Under the pieces are notes generated by a model. That model was given only the letters and a program-made list of their open reading frames with translations. It was not told the origin of the DNA and did not search any database. A stretch of DNA of 64,000 nt from Isobaculum melis (lineage in GTDB: Bacteria > Bacillota > Bacilli > Lactobacillales > Carnobacteriaceae): positions 292,644 through 356,643 of the forward strand of contig NZ_FOHA01000002.1 in assembly GCF_900111355.1 (NCBI RefSeq). Reading direction: 5' to 3'. Position numbers and translations under genes: made by a program. Within the stretch, counting starts at the first letter, position 1. Every line of letters begins with the position of its first letter. Positions 17,599-26,573 of this stretch are shown piece by piece.

Positions 17599-19940
17599 GA
17601 TAAATACCTCCCAGTAATCGATGCAGGATTTTCTATTAAGCTTTCAGGTGTTCCTTCTGCAACAAGATAACCACCTGCTGCTCCACCCTCTGGCCCAAGC
17701 TCAATCAGCCAATCACAAACCTTTAAAACCTCAGGATCATGCTCAATCACTACAACAGAATTACCTGTCGCAACAAGTTCATCCAATAATTCAAGTAATT
17801 TCGCAATATCATATAAACTCAATCCTGTTGTCGGTTCATCCAAGATATAAAGAATATGACCTTTACGCTTACGCCCAATCTCTTTAGCCAGCTTAATTCT
17901 TTGTGCTTCTCCACCACTTAAAGTTGGTGTCGGCTGCCCTAATTTAATATAACCCATGCCAATTTTTTCCATAACGGTTAGTGTTGAAATTACCCCAGGA
18001 TGGTCTGAGAAAAAGTCCACAGCTTCTGTGACACTCATTTCCAAAATATCAGCAATCGTTTTCCCTTGATAAGTGATGGCTAAAGTCTCAGCATTAAATC
18101 TTTTCCCTTTACAGTCCGGACAGACTTTTTCAAGATTCATCTGACCACCTAGCCAAATCGTCTCCTGTCCGCTACCACCACAAGTCACGCAAGCACCCGC
18201 GCGGTTAAAGGAAAAATGACCTGCTGTATAGTGCTGCTTTCTCGCAGCAGGTTGTTCAGCAAATAGCTGACGGATTTTGTCCCAAATACCAAGATAGGTA
18301 GCTGGATTTGAGTTCATATTTCGCCCAATCGGCGCTTGAGAAATTTCAGCATATCCTGCCAACAGTGCAGCACCTTCTAAAGAATCACTATTCATCTGCC
18401 TGCGACTAGCAGCTTTAAGTTGTGGCAATAGGGTTGCAGCAATCAAGGAGCTTTTTCCACTACCTGATTTCCCGGCAATTCCTACCATTACGCCTAAAGG
18501 AATCGAAACAGTTAAATCCTTTAAATAATTCACTTTAGCATGATGGATGATAAGCTGCTTTTGTTGTGGGACGACTTTTTTTGATTTTCTGGTAGGCATT
18601 GGAATTTTCCCAGACAGGTATTGACCAGTGATGGAAGCCTCGCATTGTAGCAAACCTGCTACATCGCCTTGATAGACAACCTCTCCACCACTTATCCCAG
18701 CTTTTGGCCCAATATCAATAATATGATCCGCCATTTGAATCGTATTTTGATCATGCTCTACCACAATCACAGTATTACCTAATTCTTTTAACTCTTTTAT
18801 TGCTTGTAAAATTGCCAGCTTTTCTGATTCATGGAGCCCCGCTGTTGGTTCATCTAAGACATAAATCAAGGAATCCATTTGCGAATCTAAATGAACATTT
18901 AAAAAGAGCCGCTGTATCTCGCCACCACTTAGGGTAGGCATCTCGCGGTATAAAGAAAGATGACCTAAATGCGATTTAAGTAAATGCTTCAATTTAGCTG
19001 ATAGCTCCGTTAATAAGTTTTGACTAAAAGTAGCTAAGGAAACCTGTTCTCTTATTTCCCGCAGAAAAGAGGCTAATTCAGAAAGGGTCATTAAGCCTAG
19101 TTCACCAATATGCTTCCCACCTAGCAAAACCTGACGTGCCTCTTCCCCAACACGAAAACCCTCACAATCAGAGCAGGTAACCTTTGTATAGATGTCTGCT
19201 ACCTCTTCATTTTTTTGATAACGTGCCTCAAACATTTGAAGTACACAATAGCTACGCTTACCATTTTCATATTTTCCATAGATAATTTCATTTTGAAACT
19301 CTTCTGGAATGGCTGAAAATGGCGTATCAAAATAAGCACCCTGTCTTTTACGAAGTAGACTTAAATAGCCAGGTGTAATTCCTAATTCTTCATAAAGCTG
19401 AGCTAAAGTGATACTTCTATCCGGCAGCAGGTTAGCTAGATTGATTTCAAAATAGCTACCTCTACCAGAGCAGGTTAAGCACATCCCATTTGGTGTATTT
19501 GGCGAAAAACAGCTCGGACTTAAGCGTGCTTCCGTTTGTCCGCAATGAGGACATAATAGCTGATGATCTGTCAGATGACCACAAACTGAGCAACGCATAC
19601 AGCCTTCCCCGGCATAAAGTAAGCTTAGCATTTGCCATAAATTAGTTCTTGTACCAACAGTTGAGCGTGGATTGCTTTGACGAATGATTCCTTGCTTTAC
19701 CGCAATAGTTGGGCCAATTCCTGTGATTTGATTAAATTTATGCTCTTCTTCCATATCTGAAAGCATACCTAAAGACTGCAAGTATTGCTTACGTCCTTCT
19801 TCAAAAACAAGATCAAACATTAAACTGGATTTACCTGAGCCACTGACACCTGTTGCCACAACAAGCTTATTCTTAGGAATGGTGACATCAATTTCTTTCA
19901 AATTATGGACCTTGGCTCCTTTAATGTTAATTGCTTTCAT
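17595..19940 (-). CDS. Short UvrA-like ATPase (UvrA2/drug-resistance type)
   Basis: 781 residues against about 940 for housekeeping UvrA; the UvrB-binding region seems to be missing. Two ABC ATPase modules are visible: Walker A GVSGSGKSSL and GKSGSGKSSL, signatures LSGGEIQRLF and LSGGEAQRIKL. Two zinc modules remain (CSVCGHLTDHQLLCPHC and CVTCGGSGQETIW...CPDC). Short UvrA2 proteins are known for resistance to DNA-binding drugs in antibiotic producers. The neighbouring GyrI-domain regulator and hydrolase fit a drug-response module. Confidence 0.85.
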   Translation of the reverse strand: MKAINIKGAKVHNLKEIDVTIPKNKLVVATGVSGSGKSSLMFDLVFEEGRKQYLQSLGMLSDMEEEHKFNQITGIGPTIAVKQGIIRQSNPRSTVGTRTNLWQMLSLLYAGEGCMRCSVCGHLTDHQLLCPHCGQTEARLSPSCFSPNTPNGMCLTCSGRGSYFEINLANLLPDRSITLAQLYEELGITPGYLSLLRKRQGAYFDTPFSAIPEEFQNEIIYGKYENGKRSYCVLQMFEARYQKNEEVADIYTKVTCSDCEGFRVGEEARQVLLGGKHIGELGLMTLSELASFLREIREQVSLATFSQNLLTELSAKLKHLLKSHLGHLSLYREMPTLSGGEIQRLFLNVHLDSQMDSLIYVLDEPTAGLHESEKLAILQAIKELKELGNTVIVVEHDQNTIQMADHIIDIGPKAGISGGEVVYQGDVAGLLQCEASITGQYLSGKIPMPTRKSKKVVPQQKQLIIHHAKVNYLKDLTVSIPLGVMVGIAGKSGSGKSSLIAATLLPQLKAASRRQMNSDSLEGAALLAGYAEISQAPIGRNMNSNPATYLGIWDKIRQLFAEQPAARKQHYTAGHFSFNRAGACVTCGGSGQETIWLGGQMNLEKVCPDCKGKRFNAETLAITYQGKTIADILEMSVTEAVDFFSDHPGVISTLTVMEKIGMGYIKLGQPTPTLSGGEAQRIKLAKEIGRKRKGHILYILDEPTTGLSLYDIAKLLELLDELVATGNSVVVIEHDPEVLKVCDWLIELGPEGGAAGGYLVAEGTPESLIENPASITGRYLS

Positions 19941-19994
19941 TTCATCACCTCATCTAGTCTTTTTTCCCAAAAAATTTTGACAAAAAACCGCCAT

Positions 19995-20918
19995 TTACAG
20001 GGCAGCAATTGGAAAATAGATTGCCACAAGATGTTTATTTTCTGGATGTGTACTTGGATCATTTAAATACATTTCAAAAGGTGCTGTATCACTAGGCTGA
20101 TAGCCACTATTAGGTAACCATTCTCCATATAAATAATCCCAAGCTTGACGATATTCATAGGGGAAAAGTTCAAAATGACCAACAGCATATTTGCCACCTG
20201 ATATCACCATTTTCCCAAGATCACTATCTGTTTGAAGAACAGCATCGTTTGGGAGTGTAATACATAAGCTACTTCTTAGCTGATAATCTTCTGTAAAGTC
20301 ATGGTGGTCATGATACATACAGAGTAGTTTGGTTTCTCCTTCAATGAGTAATTGCTGGGCTTGTGCCTGCTGAAATAATTGGTGAATCAAGCTAGGATAT
20401 ACCTGACTTAATTGCTCATAGGTACCAATATAGCGAACATAAGCAACTTGCATTTCTGCTAAGCTGACAATGCTTACTTTTCCTAAAGGAGATTGTGGTG
20501 GCTTTTTGTCGGTTTGTTTGGGTACACCTCTATTGTAGATGGATTTTTTGGTATCGGCTTTGCATTTCTTGCTCTTCTGATTGCGATAGGCTGTTGGGCT
20601 TTGCTGATAGTAGTTTTTAAAGGCTCTGGAAAAAATAGCTGAATCGGTAAATCCCAGATAGTGTCCAATCTCTGTAATGGTCATATCTGGACGATGCATC
20701 AGCATATTGGCTGCATGTTCTAGCTTTAGGCGGGTCACATATTGGAAGAGTGATTCTCCTATGAGGGCTTTAAATATACGGTGAAAATGAAACTTCGAAA
20801 AGCCTGCAACCGCTGCTAGTTCTTCTAAATCCAGTGTTTCTGAAAGGTGGGCTTCAATATGATCTTGGACTTGGTAAATCCGGCGTAAGTATTCTTTTTT
20901 ACTTTGGCTGATTGTCAT
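19995..20918 (-). CDS. AraC family regulator with GyrI-like effector domain
   Basis: 307 residues. The N-terminal AraC DNA-binding domain (about 10-110) shows two HTHs (LEELAAVAGFSKFHFHRIFK and TEIGHYLGFTDSAIFSRAFKN). A linker leads to a GyrI-like domain (about 150-305), which binds small hydrophobic or cationic drugs in relatives such as Rob. It is 54 bp upstream of the UvrA-like gene in the same direction, so it probably senses a compound and induces the operon. Confidence 0.88.
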   Translation of the reverse strand: MTISQSKKEYLRRIYQVQDHIEAHLSETLDLEELAAVAGFSKFHFHRIFKALIGESLFQYVTRLKLEHAANMLMHRPDMTITEIGHYLGFTDSAIFSRAFKNYYQQSPTAYRNQKSKKCKADTKKSIYNRGVPKQTDKKPPQSPLGKVSIVSLAEMQVAYVRYIGTYEQLSQVYPSLIHQLFQQAQAQQLLIEGETKLLCMYHDHHDFTEDYQLRSSLCITLPNDAVLQTDSDLGKMVISGGKYAVGHFELFPYEYRQAWDYLYGEWLPNSGYQPSDTAPFEMYLNDPSTHPENKHLVAIYFPIAAL

Positions 20919-20986
20919 CTTCTGTGCTCCTTTGTCTCTTGTGTTATCTCATTATACCTTAAGTTAAAAATTGATAGTATAAAGAA

Positions 20987-21021
20987 ATAGGCTTATGGGA
21001 TGGGAATCCTCATAAGCCTAT
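20987..21021 (-). terminator. Terminator
   Basis: An 11-bp perfect stem (ATAGGCTTATG / CATAAGCCTAT). It immediately follows the small membrane protein gene on the minus strand. Confidence 0.75.
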
Positions 21022-21024
21022 TCT

Positions 21025-21417
21025 TTATTTCTTCACATCTTCTTCTAGTTCTTTTTGCCCTGCAACACGCTGGTCAATTTCAACAAGCTGTTGCCATAAC
21101 TCTCGATATGTAGCATATTTTTCTTCATCTGTTTTATTGCTTAAATAGATAGCACTACACTGCTCACTAATGTCGCGACGCTCTTTTTGGAAAGATTCTT
21201 TTGCTTCTTTAGCGATTCCTTTAAAATAATCACCATCTGTAAAGCCAGCTTTTAATGCCACTTTGTCTCCCATTTCATCTGCTCGATATTTCAGTATTAA
21301 TTCTTGTTCATTTGCCTTGACTTCAATTAAAGCTTTTTTCACAGCTCCTTTAATCACGAAATAAAAAATAAATGCAGCAACAATGATTGAACTTATGCCA
21401 ATACTTACATTTTCCAT
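21025..21417 (-). CDS. Small membrane-anchored protein of unknown function
   Basis: Start taken as ATG 21417 (RBS GGAG 11 bases upstream; a TTG at 21420 is possible). The protein of about 130 residues begins MENVSIGISSIIVAAFIFYF, a single N-terminal membrane segment, followed by a highly charged helical, probably coiled-coil region (KALIEVKANEQELILKYRAD; ELEEDVKK at the end). No known domain recognised. Confidence 0.7.
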   Translation of the reverse strand: MENVSIGISSIIVAAFIFYFVIKGAVKKALIEVKANEQELILKYRADEMGDKVALKAGFTDGDYFKGIAKEAKESFQKERRDISEQCSAIYLSNKTDEEKYATYRELWQQLVEIDQRVAGQKELEEDVKK

Positions 21418-21564
21418 CAATGTTTTCACTCCTTTTCTTCTATTATATAAGAAAGGCAAAGATTTTTCTATTCAGAATGAATGATTTTTTTACTGGCTAG
21501 ATAGGTGCACCATTGAGTTAAGTGTCGGTTTCATGATAAGATTTATATTTTTGTAAATTAAAAA

Positions 21565-21609
21565 AATCAGCTAAGCTGAGCAGTTAAAAGTACTCCAACT
21601 TAGCTGATT
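21565..21609 (-). terminator. Terminator of ung
   Basis: An 11-bp stem (AATCAGCTAAG / CTTAGCTGATT) just after the ung stop. An A/T run flanks it on the downstream side. Confidence 0.75.
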
Positions 21610-21624
21610 GTTCATTGACATTAA

Positions 21625-22293
21625 TCAATCGGCTATTTCATTTAATTGCCACTGAATGGCGCCGCGTCCCTTACTTTCTAAAAACGTATTGGTTTCTGAA
21701 AAAGGTTTGCTTCCAAAGAAACCGCCTCTTGCTGCTAGTGGTGATGGATGGACGCCTTTAATCAATAAGTGTTTAGGATTGTTCACATTTTTAGCAACAT
21801 TAATCGCATGATTGCCCCATAAAATAAAGACTAATGGCTGCTCAAAATCATTTAATTCTTCTAATACACGATTCGTGAACTGACTCCAGCCTAATTTTTT
21901 ATGGCTGCCAGCTTTCCCTGCTTCAACACTCCAGCTTGTGTTCATCATCAACACACCTTGCTTTGCCCAATCCGCTAAATAACCATGGTTTGGTGCCTCA
22001 ATATCTAAATCTGTTTTTAATTCTTTATAGATATTTCGTAAGCTTGGTGGAATTTTTTGTCCTGGCTTAACAGAAAAGCTTAAGCCATGAGCCTGCCCAG
22101 CACCATGATAAGGATCTTGTCCAATAATGACTACCTTTGTTTCTTCATAAGGGCAAAGCTTAAAACAAGAAAATAAATCTTCTTTTGATGGGTAAACAGC
22201 TCCTACTTCTCTTGCATTGTCTACTTTTTCCATGAGCTCAATAAAATATGGCTCTTTTGCTTCTTGCGCTAAAAATTCTTCCCAGTTTTTCAT
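21625..22293 (-). CDS. ung: Uracil-DNA glycosylase
   Basis: 222 residues, the usual family-1 length. The water-activating loop GQDPYHGAGQAHGLSFSV (catalytic Asp about residue 61) and the DNA-intercalation loop HPSPLAARGGFFG are intact. It removes uracil from DNA as the first step of base excision repair. Confidence 0.97.
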   Translation of the reverse strand: MKNWEEFLAQEAKEPYFIELMEKVDNAREVGAVYPSKEDLFSCFKLCPYEETKVVIIGQDPYHGAGQAHGLSFSVKPGQKIPPSLRNIYKELKTDLDIEAPNHGYLADWAKQGVLMMNTSWSVEAGKAGSHKKLGWSQFTNRVLEELNDFEQPLVFILWGNHAINVAKNVNNPKHLLIKGVHPSPLAARGGFFGSKPFSETNTFLESKGRGAIQWQLNEIAD

Positions 22294-22364
22294 AGATGTT
22301 GACTCCCTTTTAATTATTGTCTATGATTTATTCTTTCATACCTTTGCTCGCTTGTCTAGCAATT

Positions 22365-22829
22365 TTAGAGATCCTCTCCTAAAGCTACTACATTTAGCCA
22401 ATGCAGTAGACTTTCATGATGAATCACTTCATTTGGATAATCTTTTTTATAGGTTAACCCTGAAACCATGTCGGTCTCATACTCATCATAAGGATCTCCG
22501 CTACCATAAACAACTGGATTGTCCTCTTTTAAGTCAGAGCAACGAATGCCATAATCACAAACACCTTGCATCTCACTAGAAAAAATTAAATAGTCATTTG
22601 TATCTGCTTCCCATACATAAAAATCGTCTGGTGCAAAAATATGAAAGGGATCCGAATACAGATCTTCTACTTCACCAATTTTTTGATAATACTCAATTAA
22701 AATGCTTGGTAAAGCGCCATACTTTTCAACTGCTGCATCAATTAATTCTTGTGAATAAGGCGTAAAATTACGTCCTTTTTCGATATAATATTGCTTTAGC
22801 TCATCTATGGTTTTACAAAATCTCTCCAT
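22365..22829 (-). CDS. SMI1/KNR4 (SUKH) family-like protein
   Basis: 154 residues, acidic, no signal peptide. The stretch LIDAAVEKYGALPSILIEYY resembles the helix before the conserved core of SUKH proteins, and the C-terminal part (NPVVYGSGDPYD) fits the family pattern. SUKH proteins are often immunity proteins against contact-dependent or polymorphic toxins. No toxin is adjacent, so this could be an orphan immunity gene. It is 20 bp downstream of a paralogue. Confidence 0.65.
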   Translation of the reverse strand: MERFCKTIDELKQYYIEKGRNFTPYSQELIDAAVEKYGALPSILIEYYQKIGEVEDLYSDPFHIFAPDDFYVWEADTNDYLIFSSEMQGVCDYGIRCSDLKEDNPVVYGSGDPYDEYETDMVSGLTYKKDYPNEVIHHESLLHWLNVVALGEDL

Positions 22830-22849
22830 TCCACTCGCTCCTTTTTATA

Positions 22850-23317
22850 TTACAGCTCTAGCAGGCTTTGCTGCACTAAATCAAAATAGTGACTCAGTGT
22901 CGGTGCATCATAGGCAACCATATAAGCCAGTCCTTCTGCTGATTGATAAGATTCTCCATAACCGTAAACTGATGCATTATCTTGATTAATATCTTTCATC
23001 TTTATTGCAAAAAGATCCACACTAATTGCTTCTCCACCAAAGGATAAATAATCATCCACTTCATTGCAATGACGAGCTGCAACCAGCTCCTGCGCAGTTT
23101 TAATCTGAAGCTCTTCTAATGGATAAATATAACAGCCCATTCCTGAAGCTGAGATGTCATCAAACCAACCAATTTTTAGATAGTATTCCTCTAATAATCT
23201 TGGTAAACCACCTAATTCCTCTTTTTTCTGGTCAACTTCTGCTTGGAAATAGGGGCTAAAAGCTATTTCTTGAGAAATAAGGAAAGCTTTTAATTCATTT
23301 ACTGTTACTTCATTCAT
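22850..23317 (-). CDS. SMI1/KNR4 (SUKH) family-like protein, paralogue
   Basis: 155 residues and clearly related to the next gene (LGGLPRLLEEYYLKIGWFDD against YGALPSILIEYYQKIGEVED; ASVYGYGESY against PVVYGSGDPY). The two form a tandem pair, presumably from duplication. An immunity role is inferred from the family only. Confidence 0.65.
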   Translation of the reverse strand: MNEVTVNELKAFLISQEIAFSPYFQAEVDQKKEELGGLPRLLEEYYLKIGWFDDISASGMGCYIYPLEELQIKTAQELVAARHCNEVDDYLSFGGEAISVDLFAIKMKDINQDNASVYGYGESYQSAEGLAYMVAYDAPTLSHYFDLVQQSLLEL

Positions 23318-23446
23318 CTATTGTTAACCTCCATATTCATCTTATAGACTACATGATGTAGTTTTCTTTTTTATAGTAACACGTCGTAGGCAAATGTACA
23401 ATTGTATTTTGTCGATTGAACCAATTTTATCTCTCTTTTATATGCT

Positions 23447-23495
23447 AAAAACACATAAGAAGTCCTCTAAAATATGGACTTTCTTATGTGTTTTT
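23447..23495 (-). terminator. Strong terminator downstream of the micropeptide gene
   Basis: A long stem (AAACACATAAGAAGTCC against GGACTTTCTTATGTGTTT, one bulge) flanked by A and T runs on both sides. It can end transcription on either strand. A second inverted repeat (TGATTAGC / GCTAATCA) lies nearby at about 23512-23537. Confidence 0.8.
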
Positions 23496-23576
23496 AGTCA
23501 AAATTTATGTGATTAGCTTACTAGTAGGCTAATCAACAATTTGAAGAGTACTCACTTCTGCCTTCACTCGTCGAAT

Positions 23577-23621
23577 TTAACCTTTAATTACCACTTTAAT
23601 TTCCCAAAATATTTCTAACAT
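23577..23621 (-). CDS. Candidate 14-residue leaderless peptide, MLEIFWEIKVVIKG
   Basis: ATG 23621 stands nine bases behind a perfect AAGGAGG (23637-23631), far better than chance in a non-coding gap of about 500 bp. The peptide is hydrophobic with alternating charges, ends in Gly and stops at TAA 23577. A terminator follows 80 bp later, and the upstream regulator has its own terminator, so this is a separate transcript. An in-frame ATG two codons earlier is too close to the ribosome site. The neighbours are an Rgg-like regulator and an ABC exporter. A signalling peptide is the most attractive reading; a toxin or bacteriocin is the alternative. Confidence 0.5.
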   Translation of the reverse strand: MLEIFWEIKVVIKG

Positions 23622-23802
23622 GAGCATTCACCTCCTTTAAATTTACTGCTAGAACGATTAAAATAAGACAATTGACTCATTTATATTTCCTTTGCCACTT
23701 TAATCCAAATAGACAAAATCATCATTTCCATATTCTTTCCGCCTAACATTCAAGCATCTATTGCTTATACTGTTAATATAACCATTTCTTAAATAGAAAA
23801 GA

Positions 23803-23839
23803 AAAAAATATCGTAAACGACTTTATGATTCGTCTACGA
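23803..23839 (-). terminator. Terminator of the Rgg-like regulator gene
   Basis: Stem TCGTAGACGA / TCGTTTACGA (one G-U pair) followed by ATATTTTTTT on the minus strand, overlapping the stop codon region. Confidence 0.75.
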
Positions 23840-24691
23840 CATTTCTTTTTCTTGTTGATAAAACTGATTGAATTCATCACTATAAGTCCCCATATCATTA
23901 TAGGCAATCATCGCTAAAATATGTTCTATTTTTTCTTCTGACTCTTTACTTGGATTTCTTCTATAGATTAATAACTCAAAATAAAGCTTACCCAGTAACT
24001 TTTGAAAAAAATTCTCTGGAAAAGTCTTTTCTTCCATCATTAATACTAAATAAGATAGCGCGACTTCATCCTTCTTCTGTTTCATACACAATCCTACAAA
24101 ATTTAGAATGATATTCATCACAATCAGCTTTTCTTCTCCATGATATTTTTTCAATCCATTTTGCAGGATAGAATGAACCATAAATAAATTACTTTCAAAA
24201 TCATAATATTCAATCAAATTACAGTATAAAGACAATTTAGAGTAATGCCATTCTTCAATATTAAAAACGGTATTTTGAAGATATTTTTTACTCTGCTCAT
24301 CCAATAATTGTTCCGTATCATTCATGCTGAATTTTAAGCTTTCAGCAAATAAAAGAAAGAACTTCTTATCTTTATCTAATAGTTTTTTGTGGCTGATTTC
24401 TAGCTGTATTTGTTCAATTCGCTCTAGATTTTTTTCATAATAAGCTGCTAATAAATCCTGTTGAATTTGCTCAGTGAGGGTCGTATGATTGTGAGGACTA
24501 ATTTCTGATATAAAGGAAAAAATATCAATCTCATTTATAGCTAAAATATTTAATAAATCTTCCACATTGATTCTATGTATGCCTTTCTCTACTTTTGAAT
24601 AATAGGAAGTTGAAATAATACTCTGAGCCATTTCCTGTTGCGTAAGGTTTCTTTTCATTCGATACTTTTTCAACAATTTACCTATTTCCAA
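23834..24691 (-). CDS. Rgg/MutR-type transcriptional regulator (HTH plus TPR-like helices)
   Basis: 285 residues, the typical Rgg length. The HTH_3 domain (residues 5-60; KKYRMKRNLTQQEMAQSIIS, then SYYSKVEKG) is followed by a helical repeat domain, the peptide-binding part in Rgg, PlcR and ComR relatives. Start TTG 24691 with AGGAGG eight bases upstream. A 17-bp palindrome overlaps the likely -35 of its promoter. It lies between an ABC exporter gene and a micropeptide gene, the arrangement of many peptide-sensing systems. Confidence 0.85.
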   Translation of the reverse strand: MEIGKLLKKYRMKRNLTQQEMAQSIISTSYYSKVEKGIHRINVEDLLNILAINEIDIFSFISEISPHNHTTLTEQIQQDLLAAYYEKNLERIEQIQLEISHKKLLDKDKKFFLLFAESLKFSMNDTEQLLDEQSKKYLQNTVFNIEEWHYSKLSLYCNLIEYYDFESNLFMVHSILQNGLKKYHGEEKLIVMNIILNFVGLCMKQKKDEVALSYLVLMMEEKTFPENFFQKLLGKLYFELLIYRRNPSKESEEKIEHILAMIAYNDMGTYSDEFNQFYQQEKEMS

Positions 24692-24724
24692 TATAAACGC
24701 CTCCTATAGTTTGCTATTTTGATT

Positions 24725-24752
24725 AGTATAACACGCTTTTAATGATTAAAAG
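24725..24752 (-). promoter_or_regulatory. Promoter of the Rgg-like gene with overlapping 17-bp palindrome
   Basis: The palindrome CTTTTAATGATTAAAAG (24736-24752) lies just upstream of TATACT (24730-24725), which is preceded by TGT as an extended -10. No good -35 is visible. The palindrome sits where a regulator would contact polymerase, so autoregulation is plausible. Confidence 0.5.
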
Positions 24753-24767
24753 AACTCCATGTATGAC

Positions 24768-24808
24768 AAATAGCAAGATTCCATTTTTCTTTTGAAATCT
24801 TGCTATTT
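24768..24808. terminator. Hairpin after the ABC exporter gene
   Basis: A 13-bp perfect stem (AAATAGCAAGATT / AATCTTGCTATTT) 15 nt downstream of the exporter stop. It lacks a strong T run on the minus strand, so termination may be partial. Confidence 0.5.
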
Positions 24809-24822
24809 AGTCAAGCTATTCA

Positions 24823-26412
24823 TTAGGTCAATTCCAAAATACCATCTAATTTTTCAGCTATTTCAGCTCTCAATTGATGAGTTACCATAATCACAGTTAA
24901 CGCTTCTTTCTCCACTAACATTTTCTCAATATTTAAGGCTGTTTCATTGTCTAAATTTGCCGTTCCTTCATCTAGCAAAATAATATTTTTATTCCTAAGT
25001 AACCCTCTGGCCAATGTCAAGCGTTGTCTTTGTCCTCCTGAAATGAATTTCCCATTTTCACCAACATCAGCAGCTATTCCTTTCGGAAGAGCTAGAACAA
25101 ATTGCTCCATTCCCGCATTTTTTAATGCATCCCATAGTTCATTTTCTGAATATGTATCACCCATTTCTAAATTTTCTCTAATTGTTCCATTAAATACATA
25201 GGGATTTTGATCAATATATAAGACATGTTGGTAGAGCTGACCTAAGCTTAATTCTGATAAAGCTGTATTTCCTAAAGTTAATTTGCCAGTATAGGACTTC
25301 ATTTTGCCACTTAATAGATTTAAAATAGTTGATTTTCCTGAACCACTTTGACCAATAATGGCATATTTTTTTGAAAGCTCAAATGTAAAATGAAGATCTT
25401 TTAACAGCGGTTTATGCTGATAACCAAAGGTAAGATTTTCTAATTCAAAGCCCTTTGATAAAACAAAATCTTTGTTGATGATTTCAGGGATTTCTTCTAT
25501 TTGATACATTTTTTCAAATAATGGTTGCGTGCTATTGATTGATGAAAGATACTGACTGATATTCCCAAATGTATTAAAAATTTCTGAAGCTAGTGATCCT
25601 GTTGCAGAAATAGAACCAATTGAAACCTTTTGAAGCAAAGCAAGATAGCCTGTTAACGCAAAGACAGATACTTGTCCAAAGACATTGCCTAAACCACCAG
25701 CAATGGTCACACCTGCCATCACTTTGGCTTGCTGATTTTTTGCTATTCCCAGCTCAATAGAGGCCTTTTTTACTTTTTCTAGAATAAATGCAAACTTTCT
25801 GAAAACAAAAATTGTATCATAGGCAGCAAGATAATCTGTCATTTTTGATAAAAAAGCTTCATTCTTTTTTGAAACCTCTGTTGTCACAGTTCTCATTTTT
25901 TTATTAAATAGTCTTGGTAGTTGTACCAAGATAAAGAGTTCCACAAATATCATTAGAATCAAAGACCAGTGAAATGACAACAGCGCAATTAGGGCTAAGG
26001 TTGATTTAATCAAGCCTGATAATAACTCATAAAATGGCATAAAGCCAGCTTGCTCTATTTGATTGACATCATTGGTTACCCAGGAAGCATAGGTTCCTAC
26101 AGTATTTTTATTAAAGTTTGTATAGCTCGTCGCAAAAAGTTTTTTAATCGTATCATGGCGTAGCTTAGTAGCCATCTGCTGTCTAACAGAACAGATTCTT
26201 CTAATTTTTAGATAGGTAAATAATAGAAACCCTATAAATGCGATCACTAATTGTAGGACATGTAGCCAAAATTGCAAAAAATTGAACTGAATCAGATCAT
26301 TTAAAATGGCTGCATTCAGCAAACTTGCAATCGTTAACCCTACGCCTTCTCCAATCATCAATAATACAATGCCAAGATTTTCTTTCCAAAAGTACTTCAT
26401 TATCTTTGTCAT
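24823..26412 (-). CDS. ABC exporter (fused membrane and ATPase domains)
   Basis: 529 residues. The N-terminal exporter domain (about 1-300) has around six hydrophobic segments. The ATPase domain has Walker A GQSGSGKSTILNLLSG, signature FISGGQRQRLTLARGLL and Walker B NIILLDEGTANLD, with His in VTHQL. It lacks a peptidase C39 domain, so it would export peptides or lipids without cleaving a double-Gly leader. RBS AGGAGGG precedes the ATG. It is 131 bp upstream of the Rgg-like gene and could export the micropeptide. Confidence 0.88.
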   Translation of the reverse strand: MTKIMKYFWKENLGIVLLMIGEGVGLTIASLLNAAILNDLIQFNFLQFWLHVLQLVIAFIGFLLFTYLKIRRICSVRQQMATKLRHDTIKKLFATSYTNFNKNTVGTYASWVTNDVNQIEQAGFMPFYELLSGLIKSTLALIALLSFHWSLILMIFVELFILVQLPRLFNKKMRTVTTEVSKKNEAFLSKMTDYLAAYDTIFVFRKFAFILEKVKKASIELGIAKNQQAKVMAGVTIAGGLGNVFGQVSVFALTGYLALLQKVSIGSISATGSLASEIFNTFGNISQYLSSINSTQPLFEKMYQIEEIPEIINKDFVLSKGFELENLTFGYQHKPLLKDLHFTFELSKKYAIIGQSGSGKSTILNLLSGKMKSYTGKLTLGNTALSELSLGQLYQHVLYIDQNPYVFNGTIRENLEMGDTYSENELWDALKNAGMEQFVLALPKGIAADVGENGKFISGGQRQRLTLARGLLRNKNIILLDEGTANLDNETALNIEKMLVEKEALTVIMVTHQLRAEIAEKLDGILELT

Positions 26413-26528
26413 CAGGTTACCCTCCTGTACTGTCTATTATTCATCAATGTATCATATTATTTTTATGAAAAAGAAGAAGTGGCGTAAACGACATTTATAG
26501 AAAAATTGAAGTTATTATAATAAAAAAA

Positions 26529-26564
26529 GCGTTTAAATGCTGTATTCAACATTTAAACGCTTTT
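26529..26564 (-). terminator. Terminator of the nrd operon
   Basis: An 11-bp perfect stem (GCGTTTAAATG / CATTTAAACGC) with A and T runs on each side, just after nrdF. Confidence 0.85.
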
Positions 26565-26573
26565 CACTTTTAA

